The notes: generated by a model from the letters alone, not told the origin. 41,230 nucleotides of DNA from JBOFFC01 sp051648405 (GCA_051648405.1 JBOFFC010000014.1:1-41230), one strand, 5' to 3'; counted from the stretch's first letter, positions 15,195 through 24,935 are shown. Program-made: numbers and translations.

Positions 15195-17896
15195 CCGGCG
15201 GGTTCCTCGCGTGGTGCGTCCGACTGGGTGGCGACGGGGGTCGATCGACCGTCGGCGGCCGCCGGTCGAGCCCGAATCGTAAACTGCGCCCGCCCCGGTG
15301 TCGCCTCGAACGACACAACGCCGGCCGCGTCCGCTTTGGCGACAACGTCTCCTACGGACACATCTTGGGAGAGGGCGTGCAGGTCGATGGATGCGTCGAT
15401 CCCCGCGGCCAGCAAGCGGCGGGCGTCGATTCGGTACGCATGCCCGGGTTCGGCGTCGATGTTCCACGCCCCGCCGCTGGTCGCGAAGGCGGTCAACCGG
15501 CCGTTCCCCTCGACGCCGAAGCGCTCCAAGGGCTGTCGTTGGACCGTCAAGTAACCGCGGGCCTCGATGGCGGTCCGGGTTTGGCCATCCACCCACAGTC
15601 GCTCCTGACGGAACCCAGGCGCGGTCGCCAGGCACCCGCGCGGGGCGAGGACGATCCCGTCCGTCCCGGGCGCCTCGCGGGGGCTTTCGTCGAAGTTCAC
15701 CAGCACCGTCGCGCCTCCGGCGAACTCGCTGCGCTGCACCGCCCGATCGCCGGTCAGGAACTCGTGCGTTAGCAACTCCGAGAACCCCACGACCTCGTGC
15801 CACTTGCACGTGTCATGGTACGAGCGCAGCCACCGCGCACGGTTCGAGTCCCACCCGAAGCAGACCTCGTCCATCCACAGCAGCGGCACGCCGCCGTAGA
15901 GGAGCGCGATCAGGTCCTTGCGGTCGGCGAGCTCCGGCGCCGCCTGGTAGAGCGTCCCGGCGGTGTCTCCCCAGTACCAGGTGCTAACCAGGCAGTCGCC
16001 GTAGACGAGCTGCCACAGCGGGACGCGGTGCTCGAACCCGATGCCGTACTTCAGGTATTCGGGCGTCAACTGTGCGCGGGTCGGCTTGACGAGCCGGCCC
16101 GCTTCCCACGAGCTCCACCAAAACGGCCCGCTGAGCGAACCCTCGTGGAAATCGACGAGGTCCGCGGCCCAGTCGTTGCCGTGCTCGGTTCCCACCACCA
16201 GGCCGCGGTCCTTCATAAACCGAAACAGGTTGCGCCGCTGCGCCATGTCCTGACGGCGATCGAACGGACGGGCGGGGTTCCAGTCCTCGACGAGATCGAC
16301 CGCCGCCGCCACGTCGATGAACCGCGCGTCGTGTCCCGCCTTCTCGAGCTGTTCGACCGCGTAGGCTTCCGCCGCTTCGATCCAGTGCGCGGACGACCGA
16401 GACGACATCCGCTTCCCGTTGTCGTGCAGCCAGCCGTCCATCGGGGTGGCGCCGGGCCGCTGGCGGACGGCGGTTCGTTCCACGTCGTCACTGCGTGGGC
16501 CGGTCTTGCCGTCGAAGACGTCGGTGAAGTTGTCGTAGCGACCGGTCAAGTAACCCCGCTCTTGCAGCCAGGCGACCTGCACCGGGTCGAGGCAGTTGTT
16601 CACGAGCCCTCGGGCCATGCCTCGCGCCCTCGCCTGCTCGACGATCGCCCGCTTGCCTTTTCCCCACAGGATGGGAGCCCCTTTCAGCAAGGCGACTCCC
16701 GGGCGATCGCGCGCCTTGTCCTCAAGGCGCTTCAGCTTCCCCTCCGCTTCGAGCAGTCCGCGGTAGCGTTTTGCGAGGGCGACGTAGCCCCCAGTGCCGG
16801 TCAGGTGGAGCGTCGCCGTCCGGCGGTACGCGAAGCGGTCGAGCGCGTCGAGCCAGCGGACCTGCGGCCAGTGCCGGCCCGCGGCGTCGGGTTCGAGCGA
16901 CACCTCGGCGTCGGCCGGCGTCTCGACAAGCAGCATCAAGCCGTCGCCGCGCTGCCCGTCGAAGGCCCCCACCCAAGGCATGTTCATGCAGTGCGTGTTG
17001 CCGTAGACCTTGAGCGGCCAATGGGCATAGTGCGTGTCGGACTGTTCGAGTAAGACGCCGCACGACCGATCGCAGAACACCAGCTTCCCCTCGGAGAAGT
17101 CCGTGTCGAATCGCGGGGGGAGCGTCTCGAGCCCCGCCATGGGGGCGTCGGGGTCTGACGAGTCGAGGTCGAAGCGGACCGCAGCCTCCGCAAGCGTGGC
17201 GGTTAGGGTGGCCTCGGCGCCAGAGAAGCGGCTCCGCAGATCGACGACGATGCCCCCTGCTTCGGTCGATCGCGCCGCGATCACCGAAACCCAGTCGGTC
17301 AACGGAGTCGATCGCCACGTGCGCGAAGTGGTTGCGTCGTGCAGCTTGAAGGCCCGCGTCGCGGGGTCGAACCGCAGGCGCAGCGGGGCGTGGTCGGCGT
17401 TGACCGCGTCGGTCCTCAAAGGCGGGGCGCCCGGCGCCGCCGAGACGACACGCACCTTGCGAAGCTCGGCGTAACCGCCATCGGCTGTGAACCCGAACCG
17501 CAGTCCCGTCACCACCCCACTGTCGCCGAGGGGCACTCGGTAGCTGCGCCACACGCCCCCGGCGTGGACGGGGATCCGCGAGTAGCCGATCCAGCTCTCG
17601 GAACCTTCGAGCCTCCAACGGACTGTCTGATTGGGCGCGCCAAAGTTGGTCCGCATGTCGAACTCCAGTACGGCGGGGCCCCGGACGGGCGCCACCGAAC
17701 GGTCGAGCACCGGCTGAGGGCCTGTTACGCGGAGCGTGAAGCCCCCGCCGTCGAGGTCCGCCAACTGCCCGTTGTGGACGGCCCAGTCGGTCCCACGGTC
17801 GAGCGACGCCGATGCCGCGGCTGACCCGGACTGTGAGACCACGGCCCAGAGCGCGGCCATCAGAAAAACAGCGTGGGTGCTGGTTATCTTACGCAC
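15191..17896 (-). CDS. Secreted putative glycoside hydrolase (GH101/GH129-like)
   Basis: 901 residues from the GTG at 17896, chosen because GAAGGAG lies 4 nt upstream and because the resulting VRKITSTHAVFLMAALW leader is a good signal peptide. Residues about 32-150 are a beta-rich module also present in three neighbours. It continues with a beta-sandwich (about 150-380) and a barrel-like region (about 400-720) with acidic motifs FIDVAAAVDLVEDW (about 525), VVGTEHGNDWAADLVDFHEG (about 570) and PLLWMDEVCFGWD (about 670). A C-terminal beta-sandwich follows. This layout and the D/E-containing strand ends resemble the GH101/GH129-related retaining hydrolases, but I did not recognise a specific family and give this as a putative call. 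Its stop overlaps the start of the next gene (ATGA). Confidence 0.72.
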   Translation of the reverse strand: MRKITSTHAVFLMAALWAVVSQSGSAAASASLDRGTDWAVHNGQLADLDGGGFTLRVTGPQPVLDRSVAPVRGPAVLEFDMRTNFGAPNQTVRWRLEGSESWIGYSRIPVHAGGVWRSYRVPLGDSGVVTGLRFGFTADGGYAELRKVRVVSAAPGAPPLRTDAVNADHAPLRLRFDPATRAFKLHDATTSRTWRSTPLTDWVSVIAARSTEAGGIVVDLRSRFSGAEATLTATLAEAAVRFDLDSSDPDAPMAGLETLPPRFDTDFSEGKLVFCDRSCGVLLEQSDTHYAHWPLKVYGNTHCMNMPWVGAFDGQRGDGLMLLVETPADAEVSLEPDAAGRHWPQVRWLDALDRFAYRRTATLHLTGTGGYVALAKRYRGLLEAEGKLKRLEDKARDRPGVALLKGAPILWGKGKRAIVEQARARGMARGLVNNCLDPVQVAWLQERGYLTGRYDNFTDVFDGKTGPRSDDVERTAVRQRPGATPMDGWLHDNGKRMSSRSSAHWIEAAEAYAVEQLEKAGHDARFIDVAAAVDLVEDWNPARPFDRRQDMAQRRNLFRFMKDRGLVVGTEHGNDWAADLVDFHEGSLSGPFWWSSWEAGRLVKPTRAQLTPEYLKYGIGFEHRVPLWQLVYGDCLVSTWYWGDTAGTLYQAAPELADRKDLIALLYGGVPLLWMDEVCFGWDSNRARWLRSYHDTCKWHEVVGFSELLTHEFLTGDRAVQRSEFAGGATVLVNFDESPREAPGTDGIVLAPRGCLATAPGFRQERLWVDGQTRTAIEARGYLTVQRQPLERFGVEGNGRLTAFATSGGAWNIDAEPGHAYRIDARRLLAAGIDASIDLHALSQDVSVGDVVAKADAAGVVSFEATPGRAQFTIRARPAAADGRSTPVATQSDAPREEPAG

Positions 17897-17900
17897 GATT

Positions 17901-17907
17901 CTCCTTC
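17901..17907 (-). promoter_or_regulatory. Shine-Dalgarno site deciding a GTG start
   Basis: Minus-strand GAAGGAG, then AATC, then GTG. It selects the GTG at 17896 over far-upstream in-frame codons that would overlap the previous gene, and the protein then begins directly with a signal peptide. Confidence 0.75.
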
Positions 17908-17931
17908 GCTCGCTGCGCCTATAAGGCCGGG

Positions 17932-18564
17932 TCAGTCTTCCACCTTCACACAAGTGAAGGTCAGCAGCACGTCGTTCCGGAACCCGATGTCGGCCGTGCC
18001 TTGCCCCACGTCGACGGCGATCACGGCGGCTCGCTTGCCAACGGCGTGCGGCCTGATCCGCACGACACGGTACTCGACCTTGGCGCCCGTGAGCGGGGCG
18101 ACCGGCGCGGTCCCCCCGAAGAGCTCGAGGTCGAGCCACTTGTCGCGCGAAGGCGACACGCCGGGTTCGCGGCACTGGGGCGACGAGACCCGCAGCGGAG
18201 CGGTGACCCGCGCTAGGTTCACGACCTTGGCGAGCCGGTAGTTCCACTGCGACGCCGTGAGGACACAAGCGGCCCCGCCGGGGGCCACCTTCACGCGCGA
18301 TTCAGGGTTGATCTCGACCTCGAGCTGCGTCGATCGATCGAGAGCGGTCTGCACCGCGATCGAGCCGACAGCGACGCTCTTGCCACGGCGAGCGGCCGTC
18401 GTGAGCGTCGCGAGCTCCGAACCGAGGGCGCGGTCTCCCTCGCTCAGGACGCGCAGGGCAACGTCCACTCCCGCCTGAAAGCCGGGAGAGTCCTCCACGG
18501 CGACTGGCAGGGCAAAGCAGGGCGTGGCGACGAGCAACAGCGCGAGCGTCCGAGCGGCGATCAT
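17932..18564 (-). CDS. Small secreted protein related to a module of its upstream neighbour
   Basis: 210 residues from ATG 18564, overlapping the stop of the 1616-residue gene (ATGA). Signal peptide LALLLVATPCFALP. No known family recognised. From about residue 75 to the end it aligns by eye with residues about 820-940 of the upstream double CehA protein: PESRVKV with DGRIEV, W-x-x-RLAKVVNLARVTAPLRV with WRSYLVKVCNDAGLTTRLHV, and KVEYRVVRI with ELEYRIVQV. The segment before that is helical in both. It therefore looks like a free-standing copy of an internal domain. Two cysteines (in ACVLTA and SPQCRE) and one near the end (TFTCVKVED) could form a disulfide. A binding or chaperone-like role beside the big hydrolase is only a guess. 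Confidence 0.8.
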   Translation of the reverse strand: MIAARTLALLLVATPCFALPVAVEDSPGFQAGVDVALRVLSEGDRALGSELATLTTAARRGKSVAVGSIAVQTALDRSTQLEVEINPESRVKVAPGGAACVLTASQWNYRLAKVVNLARVTAPLRVSSPQCREPGVSPSRDKWLDLELFGGTAPVAPLTGAKVEYRVVRIRPHAVGKRAAVIAVDVGQGTADIGFRNDVLLTFTCVKVED

Positions 18565-21500
18565 TCGGGCGCCTCCTCGATGATTCGCCGATACTCGGCC
18601 CGCGCGTGCTCGTAGTCCGCTTTGGCCTGGTCTTGCTCTTCGGCCGCGTACGTGTTGCGCTTCGTCTTCCAACACTGATCGACCCCGCGGAGCATCCACT
18701 CGGCGCTCGCCTTCGACGCGCGGATCGGCTTGCCATCGACCACAACGAACAGGGGATTCGTGTGGGCGTGGGGGAACACACGCAGGGCTACCCAAGAACT
18801 GTGCTCGAGCTCGACGTCGAACGCAACCGGGCGCAGCGACCCGTCGGCTTTCAGCTCCTTCGTGTCGATCGGCAGCCCGTTGACGATCAGCTCGACGGTC
18901 ACGATCTGCGCGTTCTCGGAGTCCAAGTCGTCGCGATCGACGAGGGCGGCGCAGTCGGCCGTGAACGACACCTTGGCCGGCGCCGCGAGCCGCAGCTCGC
19001 TCCCCGCCTCGCCGACACTCGCCCCCCCGCCGTCGGGGGTCGATGCGCGGAAGTCGAGCAGGTGCGCCAGAGCGTCGCTCACGTAGCTACGGCCGTCGGC
19101 GAGGCCCTGCACCCAGTCGGGGTAGTTCAGCTCGCCATCGACCTTCACGTACACCCGCCCGATTCCCACTCGCTCGCCGCTCATGCACGGGAAGTCGGTC
19201 TCGCCGCTCGCACGCACGCGGTACCCGCAGTTGAGCGAGTGATACCACATGTTCCACTCGTCGCACCGCGGGGTGTTCATCGTCGCGATGAAGTCGATCG
19301 CGGGGATCGCGACGCCGTCCGGCCCGGGGAGCTCGTGTGTGACATCAACGACGTACTCGTTGGCGCCGATCCCGTCGTAGGCGGGGACGTTGTAGTGCGG
19401 CAGGCCGTTCGGCCCCGCCTCCAAGTCGAGGCGGTCGATGTAGTTTGACAGCCCGTTGCCGGAGTGAGCCGTTCCGCAGACCGCTCCTTGCGCCTTGGCC
19501 CAGCGAAGCGTGTTGAGCCCCAGCGTGGGCCAGTGGTCTTTCGAGTCGCCGCCCGGGTAGATCTGCTCCGTCAGGCGCAGCAGGTTCAGGTGCCCCGACG
19601 CGTGCGAGCCGAACCCGCTCACCTCGACGTCGTAGCGCAGCATGTACGGGTACCGCGTGAGGTCCTGTGGCTTGCCCGTGAAGAACCGCTTCTGGTAGTC
19701 GAAGCAGGGGCCCCAAGTCAGGCAGCAACCCACGTTGAGCCCCTCCCCCATGGTCTGTCGCAGCATGTCGATCGGTTGAACCCCCTCGGTGGGGTTCTGG
19801 TAGTGCAGGCACCCCGCGGCGTGGATGTGGTGGTCCCCCGACCACCAGCCTCGACTCGACGGGTCGATCCAACGGCGGACTTGGTGCGAGATCGTGACGG
19901 GCTTGTCGCCGACGACCAGCTTCTGAGTCTCGGGGATCGATTCCGGTCCGCGCGAGCAGCGGACCTCGTATTCGCCTGGGGGCAAGTCGATCGTCTCGCC
20001 GTCGAGCCGGTAGACTTGTGGCTGAAAGAAAAGGTCGGGGGCGAGTCGCTTCGACTGCTCGGGGTAGACCCGCCCCAGGTGGTCGCGGATCTCGAGCGCG
20101 ATCGCCGCGGACTCGGGGTGTTGGTCTTTGATGCGGACCGTCACGGGAGTCGCTTCGGCGGCGTCGAACCGCAGCGGCGCGCTCGCCCAGGTCTCGCCGC
20201 GGCGGTGAGCGTAAGAGAGATCAACCCAGTCGATGCGGGTCTTCGACGGGTTCGTGCCGGGGTCAATCCGCACCCCCGCGAGGACCCCCTCTACGGCGAG
20301 CAGCGCCTCGTACTCCCGCGCCGAGCCGGGGTGCAGCGAGATCGTAACGGCCTTCACGGGGTCGGGGCTGGGGCGCTCCTCGGTCCAGAAGAACACCTGG
20401 CAGACCCCCTCTTGTTCGGCCTCGGCCCAGAACCGCAGCACCAAGTCGCCCGTTACGTTGCCCACTTCGGCGGTCACGAAGGGGTCGTTCCCCGTCCCTT
20501 CGACGTGGAGCGACCCGTTCCGCGCTTCGATCTTGACCTGGTTCGCAGCGACCCACCCATCGGTCCCCTCGCCGAACCGCCACTCGCGGATCTGACGGCC
20601 GCGTGAGCCCGGCTTGGTGTCGATGCTGAACTCGAGGTTCGCTTCCTGCGGACCGGCGTCGCGGCTGTAGACCTGGACGATCCGGTACTCGAGTTCGAGG
20701 CCGCTCAGGTTGGCCTGCATCGGCCGGCCGTCGAACGTCCCGAGTCCCATCCACCGCGACTCCACGTCGGCGCTCTTGGCGTGGGGGGTGGGGCGCGCGC
20801 TGGGGCTCTCCACGTGCAACCGCGTGGTCAGCCCCGCGTCGTTGCACACCTTCACGAGGTAGCTACGCCACCCCTTCTGAACCAGTCCCCAGCGCCGCTC
20901 GGTCGGCGACACCTCAATGCGACCGTCCTTGAGGCGCACGCCGGCGATGCACATCGGGTCGAGCAGCGCCTGCACGCGACGGGCAACTTCGGCGTTGTCC
21001 TCGACGGAGTCGAGCGCCGCGAGCTCGGCCTGCGCCTCGCGGCTGAGAGGATTGCCGATGTAGTCGAGCGCCTCCGCCAAGCGCTTCAGGCCGAGCAGCA
21101 GCGGCTGCGCCTCGACGGCGCCGGCAATCGGCAAGACGGCCGCCGGAACGACGGGCGCCCCACGCTCGGTGGAGACGGCGGAGGCCTTCGCCACCGGTGG
21201 CCGCAAAGCGTTGCGGGCTTCGGCGACGATCTCCTCGTAGAGACGGATCCCTTCCTCGACGTACGCCACCGCCTCGTCGCGCTGGCGCTCGTTGGCGAAC
21301 CTCCCCTTGGCCTTGATGTCGCGGGCGTGCAATCGCATGCGGTCGATCCAGGTCTCGGCCGCCTGGGGAACGACGCGCGGCTTGCCGGCGACGTTCACGT
21401 AGACGGCGCTGGTGTGGGCGACGCCCGGCTCCTGGATTGCGTTGAAGACGCTCCCCACCGGGCCGCACCGCGCGACGACCCAGCTGCTGGAATCGATCGG

Positions 21501-23411
21501 CAGGTCGAGCTCGACCTCGCCCACGCGGCCGGCGATCGGCTTGCTCGCCACCACGACGCCGTTCGACACCACCTCGAGCACCCCCACGGGCGAGCGCGCC
21601 GCCACCCGGGCCGTGACACGCACGGTGTCGCCCCGGGCCGCATCGACCACGTCGCCGATCCCGTGGCCATTGACCGACAGCCACAGCAGCGGCCCGGAGG
21701 TCGTGAACGTCCGGCACTGCCGGATTCCTTCGATCCACTTCTCGTAGGTGAAGGGACCATCGACCTTCACGTACGCCCTGGCGCAGCCGAGCACCCGCGC
21801 AGGGTGGTCGCTCCCGTTCGTGAGGGAGAGGTGGAACCCGCAGTCGAGGAACCGGTAGTACTCGTCGGGCTCGATCTGATCGATCGAGTCGGTCAACCCG
21901 TGGGCGATGTTGACGGGCACGTCTTTGTTGCCGCCGAGCCCGTGCGCCTCGACGCTGATGCCCCCCTGCTCGCGGCAAGCCAGGATCGCCGTCTTGTTGA
22001 TCGGGTAGTCGAGCGCGTCGGGGCCGGCGATGATCGAACCCGTGCCGATCGGCATTACGAGCCAGTCCAGGTTCAAGAAGCAAAGGTGCCCGTAGAGGTC
22101 TTCGTTGCGGTACTCTTCCCCCATCTCGACGTGGAACTCGTCGTCGCTGTGGGACTCGACGGCGCCCATCGGGGCCTGCTGCGGGTTGATGAACGCCTTC
22201 GACGGCCCGCGCTGCAGCAGCGTCAGATTGTTCGCCACGCGGAGGTCCTCGGCGCGCTGGACCATCGAGAGCAGGTCGAGCGGAAGATCGACGTCCCAGG
22301 CGTTGATCACCCAATGGACGTGCGTGTCGCCCGAGACCCACCCTTCGGCAGCCATATCGACGAACCGGTCGGAAGAGAGCGTCACGTCGCGGGTCTCCCC
22401 CGCGGCGAGCGTCACCTCCTTGGTGACGACTTCGTGCTCGAACCCGCGTTCCATGGTCAGCCGCGTGATGCCCGGGGGGACGCGGACCTCGAACGTCCCC
22501 TCGCAGTAGAAGAACGGCAGGGCGTAGTGCTTGCCTACGGGCCAGAACTGCAGCAGTTGCTTCCTGGAGAGCGTCTCGTTGGCCGCGAACGCCTCGCCGT
22601 GCCGCAGTTGGCCGTCGCTCCCCAGCACGTGGACCCGCGCCGGCCACGGCTTGTTGCGGGTCGCATCGATCGTCGTCCCGCGGATCACCGCGGGCTCGAC
22701 CACGCGGGACGCGGCCGAGAGCGACGTCGGCTTAGCGGCGTCCGACGTGTCGTCGATCTGGATCGACACGACCGATCCGTCCGCCGGCGAGTCCGCGAGC
22801 AGCTCGACCGCGATCCCTTGCGTGCGCTGCGGCAGCACGGTGTACGCCACGCTCTCACCGAGCGCGGATCCCTGCTGCGCCGCGACGACTTGCAACGCGC
22901 GCGGGGTTTGGTTCTCGACCATCAAGACGACAACCGAACGCAGCCCGGCAGTGAGGGCGATCGGCGGGCTCGACGCGAGCTTGGGCCCGCCATTGGTCCA
23001 GACGACGGGGACCGTCGTCGCTTCCCGGCGGACCGCCCGCAGGATGGCGTCTCGCGCGCGTTCGAGCTCGGCGAGCGGCCGCGCGTCGGGAGCGCCCTTC
23101 GCGAAACGGTGCTCGGCGAGGGCGTGGTCGATCATCTGCCGCTGCGACGCCGACGGCCTCCGCAACGCGAGGTCGGTCAGCAACTCGCCCGTAAAGAACG
23201 CGACCTGCCGGTCGGCTTCCGACAGCCCCGCGGGTCGCGACGCCGCCTCGTCGGGTGTCGCGGCGCTCGGCAGAGCCGCGCCGGCGACCAACGCGACCCG
23301 GGCGTCGTCTCGACCGAGGGGGTGCGCACCCGGATGGGCGAGCGCCGCCGCGGCGAACGCCGACAAGGCGACAACGCTCGGCCATGCGGAGCGAGCAGAT
23401 GCGAATCCCAT
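18561..23411 (-). CDS. 1616-residue secreted protein with two CehA/McbA metallohydrolase domains
   Basis: Signal peptide SVVALSAFAAAALA. Order: helical/beta N-part (30-340); first CehA/McbA-type PHP-superfamily domain from about 357, with GDTHVHW, then EAHGLGG and LTNGSDHPARVLG, ending FTTSGPLLWLSVNGHG and a beta-sandwich; helical linker; a module (about 820-935) similar to the next gene; a beta-rich module (about 943-1065) shared with three other genes here; a beta-sandwich; and a second CehA/McbA domain from about 1186, with GDHHIHAAG, CGTAHSGNG and ASGETDFPC. Both copies keep the His/Asp-rich metal positions expected for the family, so both may be active. CehA and McbA are named after carbaryl esterases; the natural substrates of these planctomycete relatives are unknown. 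It lies 63 bp after the DUF1501 gene in the same direction. Confidence 0.88.
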   Translation of the reverse strand: MGFASARSAWPSVVALSAFAAAALAHPGAHPLGRDDARVALVAGAALPSAATPDEAASRPAGLSEADRQVAFFTGELLTDLALRRPSASQRQMIDHALAEHRFAKGAPDARPLAELERARDAILRAVRREATTVPVVWTNGGPKLASSPPIALTAGLRSVVVLMVENQTPRALQVVAAQQGSALGESVAYTVLPQRTQGIAVELLADSPADGSVVSIQIDDTSDAAKPTSLSAASRVVEPAVIRGTTIDATRNKPWPARVHVLGSDGQLRHGEAFAANETLSRKQLLQFWPVGKHYALPFFYCEGTFEVRVPPGITRLTMERGFEHEVVTKEVTLAAGETRDVTLSSDRFVDMAAEGWVSGDTHVHWVINAWDVDLPLDLLSMVQRAEDLRVANNLTLLQRGPSKAFINPQQAPMGAVESHSDDEFHVEMGEEYRNEDLYGHLCFLNLDWLVMPIGTGSIIAGPDALDYPINKTAILACREQGGISVEAHGLGGNKDVPVNIAHGLTDSIDQIEPDEYYRFLDCGFHLSLTNGSDHPARVLGCARAYVKVDGPFTYEKWIEGIRQCRTFTTSGPLLWLSVNGHGIGDVVDAARGDTVRVTARVAARSPVGVLEVVSNGVVVASKPIAGRVGEVELDLPIDSSSWVVARCGPVGSVFNAIQEPGVAHTSAVYVNVAGKPRVVPQAAETWIDRMRLHARDIKAKGRFANERQRDEAVAYVEEGIRLYEEIVAEARNALRPPVAKASAVSTERGAPVVPAAVLPIAGAVEAQPLLLGLKRLAEALDYIGNPLSREAQAELAALDSVEDNAEVARRVQALLDPMCIAGVRLKDGRIEVSPTERRWGLVQKGWRSYLVKVCNDAGLTTRLHVESPSARPTPHAKSADVESRWMGLGTFDGRPMQANLSGLELEYRIVQVYSRDAGPQEANLEFSIDTKPGSRGRQIREWRFGEGTDGWVAANQVKIEARNGSLHVEGTGNDPFVTAEVGNVTGDLVLRFWAEAEQEGVCQVFFWTEERPSPDPVKAVTISLHPGSAREYEALLAVEGVLAGVRIDPGTNPSKTRIDWVDLSYAHRRGETWASAPLRFDAAEATPVTVRIKDQHPESAAIALEIRDHLGRVYPEQSKRLAPDLFFQPQVYRLDGETIDLPPGEYEVRCSRGPESIPETQKLVVGDKPVTISHQVRRWIDPSSRGWWSGDHHIHAAGCLHYQNPTEGVQPIDMLRQTMGEGLNVGCCLTWGPCFDYQKRFFTGKPQDLTRYPYMLRYDVEVSGFGSHASGHLNLLRLTEQIYPGGDSKDHWPTLGLNTLRWAKAQGAVCGTAHSGNGLSNYIDRLDLEAGPNGLPHYNVPAYDGIGANEYVVDVTHELPGPDGVAIPAIDFIATMNTPRCDEWNMWYHSLNCGYRVRASGETDFPCMSGERVGIGRVYVKVDGELNYPDWVQGLADGRSYVSDALAHLLDFRASTPDGGGASVGEAGSELRLAAPAKVSFTADCAALVDRDDLDSENAQIVTVELIVNGLPIDTKELKADGSLRPVAFDVELEHSSWVALRVFPHAHTNPLFVVVDGKPIRASKASAEWMLRGVDQCWKTKRNTYAAEEQDQAKADYEHARAEYRRIIEEAPE

Positions 23412-23474
23412 AGCGGTCGTTCGAGTTGTGAGGACAAGGCCAAGGCGAGCTGTGCGCCGCTACAAGTCGGCCGG

Positions 23475-24935
23475 CTACGCGAGGAGTTTATCGACGACCG
23501 ACCCGTGCACGTCGGTTAGCCGGAACTGCCGTCCCTGGTAGGTGAACGTCAGCCGCTCGTGGTCGAGGCCCAACTGGTGGAGGATCGTCGCTTGCAAGTC
23601 GTGTACGTGGACCGGGTCCTCGACTACGTGAAACCCGAACTCGTCGGTCTTCCCCAGCGTGATCCCCGATCGGATCCCCCCTCCCGCGAGCCACATCGTA
23701 AACGCCTGCGGGTGGTGGTCGCGACCCATCGAACGGTTGAGGGCAGCGCCCGACTCGACCATCGGCGTGCGCCCGAACTCTCCCCCCCACACGACGAGCG
23801 TGTCTTCGAGCATGCCGCGGGCTTTAAGGTCCTTGACGAGCGCGGCCGACGCGCGGTCGGTCGCGGCGCACTCGGTCTTCAAACCCCCTGCCACGTCGCT
23901 GTGGTGGTCCCAGTTGCTGTGGTAGACGCTGACGAATCGCACGCCGCGCTCGAGCAGCCGCCTTGCCAACAAGCAGTTGTTCGCGAACGACGCCTCGCCG
24001 GCCTTCGCCCCGTACATCTCGAGCGTCGCGGGCGACTCGTCCTTGAGGTCGACTAGGTCGGGCGCGCTCGACTGCATGCGGAACGCCGTCTCGTAGGCCG
24101 CGATCCGGGTGGCGACTTCGGGGTCGCGAACCGCGCGATGACGGCGCTGGTTCAACTTCGAGATCAGGTCGATCGTCTGTCGCTGTGCGACGCGATCGAC
24201 CCCCGGGGGATTCGACACGAACAAGATCGGGTCCCCGGCCGATCGGAAGGGGACCCCCGCGTAGACGCCCGGCAGGAAGCCGTTTGACCAGTTCGCGGCC
24301 CCGCCGCTGGAGCCGTTGCCCGACGATAGGACGACGAAGGCGGGGAGGTCCTGCGACTCGGTCCCCAGCCCGTAGACCACCCACGAGCCCATGCTCGGCC
24401 GCCCCGGGAGGGGACTGCCGCTGTTCATGAAGATCTGCGCGGGGGCGTGGTTGAACTGGTCCGTCTTCATCGACTTGACCAGCGCGATGTCGTCCGCGAC
24501 CTCGGCGAGGTGCGGCAGCATCTCCGACAGCTCGGCGCCCGAGGCGCCGTGGCGGGCGAACTTGTAGCGCGGCCCCATCAAGGCCGCGTCCGGGCGGATG
24601 AAGGCGTACCGCTGGTCGCCGATCACGCTCTGCGGGAGCGGCTTTCCCTCGAACTCGGCCAGCTTCGGCTTGTAGTCGAACAGGTCGAGCTGGCTGGGGG
24701 CGCCCGCCATGAACAGGAACACCACGCGCTTCGCGCGTGCCGGCATGGGAGGCGACTTCCCGGCGAGGGGGGACATCGCCGCCTCGACCCGGGTTGGCGC
24801 GGCGGCCTGCGAAAGGAGCCCGGCGAGCGCGATCTTCCCCAAGCCCAGCCCACACTCCTCGAAGAAGTGCCGACGGGTTTGCGAGTGGAGCGCCGCGCTG
24901 GGCGTAGTGCCGGGAAGTGCGCCGTGGTTCTTCAT
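23475..24935 (-). CDS. DUF1501 domain-containing protein, Tat-exported
   Basis: 486 residues, the usual length. The leader TRRHFFEECGLGLGKIALAGLL (about 20-41) has the twin arginine and hydrophobic stretch of Tat signals. Family marks follow: VVFLFMAGAPSQLDLFDYKP near residue 70, MNSGSPLPGRPSMGSWVVYGLG, VVWGGEFGRTPMVE and GRDHHPQAFTMWLAGGGIRSG near 400. DUF1501 belongs to the alkaline phosphatase/sulfatase fold and in planctomycetes almost always follows a gene with cytochrome C, DUF1549 and DUF1553 domains, as here (10 bp after it). Function is not established; partnership with the upstream protein in an envelope complex is the standard inference. Confidence 0.95.
   Translation of the reverse strand: MKNHGALPGTTPSAALHSQTRRHFFEECGLGLGKIALAGLLSQAAAPTRVEAAMSPLAGKSPPMPARAKRVVFLFMAGAPSQLDLFDYKPKLAEFEGKPLPQSVIGDQRYAFIRPDAALMGPRYKFARHGASGAELSEMLPHLAEVADDIALVKSMKTDQFNHAPAQIFMNSGSPLPGRPSMGSWVVYGLGTESQDLPAFVVLSSGNGSSGGAANWSNGFLPGVYAGVPFRSAGDPILFVSNPPGVDRVAQRQTIDLISKLNQRRHRAVRDPEVATRIAAYETAFRMQSSAPDLVDLKDESPATLEMYGAKAGEASFANNCLLARRLLERGVRFVSVYHSNWDHHSDVAGGLKTECAATDRASAALVKDLKARGMLEDTLVVWGGEFGRTPMVESGAALNRSMGRDHHPQAFTMWLAGGGIRSGITLGKTDEFGFHVVEDPVHVHDLQATILHQLGLDHERLTFTYQGRQFRLTDVHGSVVDKLLA

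Noticed and set aside
15195..15809. 5' extension of the second GH78-like frame
   Set aside because: Lies antisense-frame inside the preceding gene with arginine-rich noise; the ATGA overlap start at 15194 gives a signal peptide.
20781..23519. 912-residue open frame opposite the double CehA gene
   Set aside because: Arg/Val/Asp-rich shadow of a high-GC gene; no domain, signal or conserved motif, while the minus strand encodes a complete multi-domain protein.
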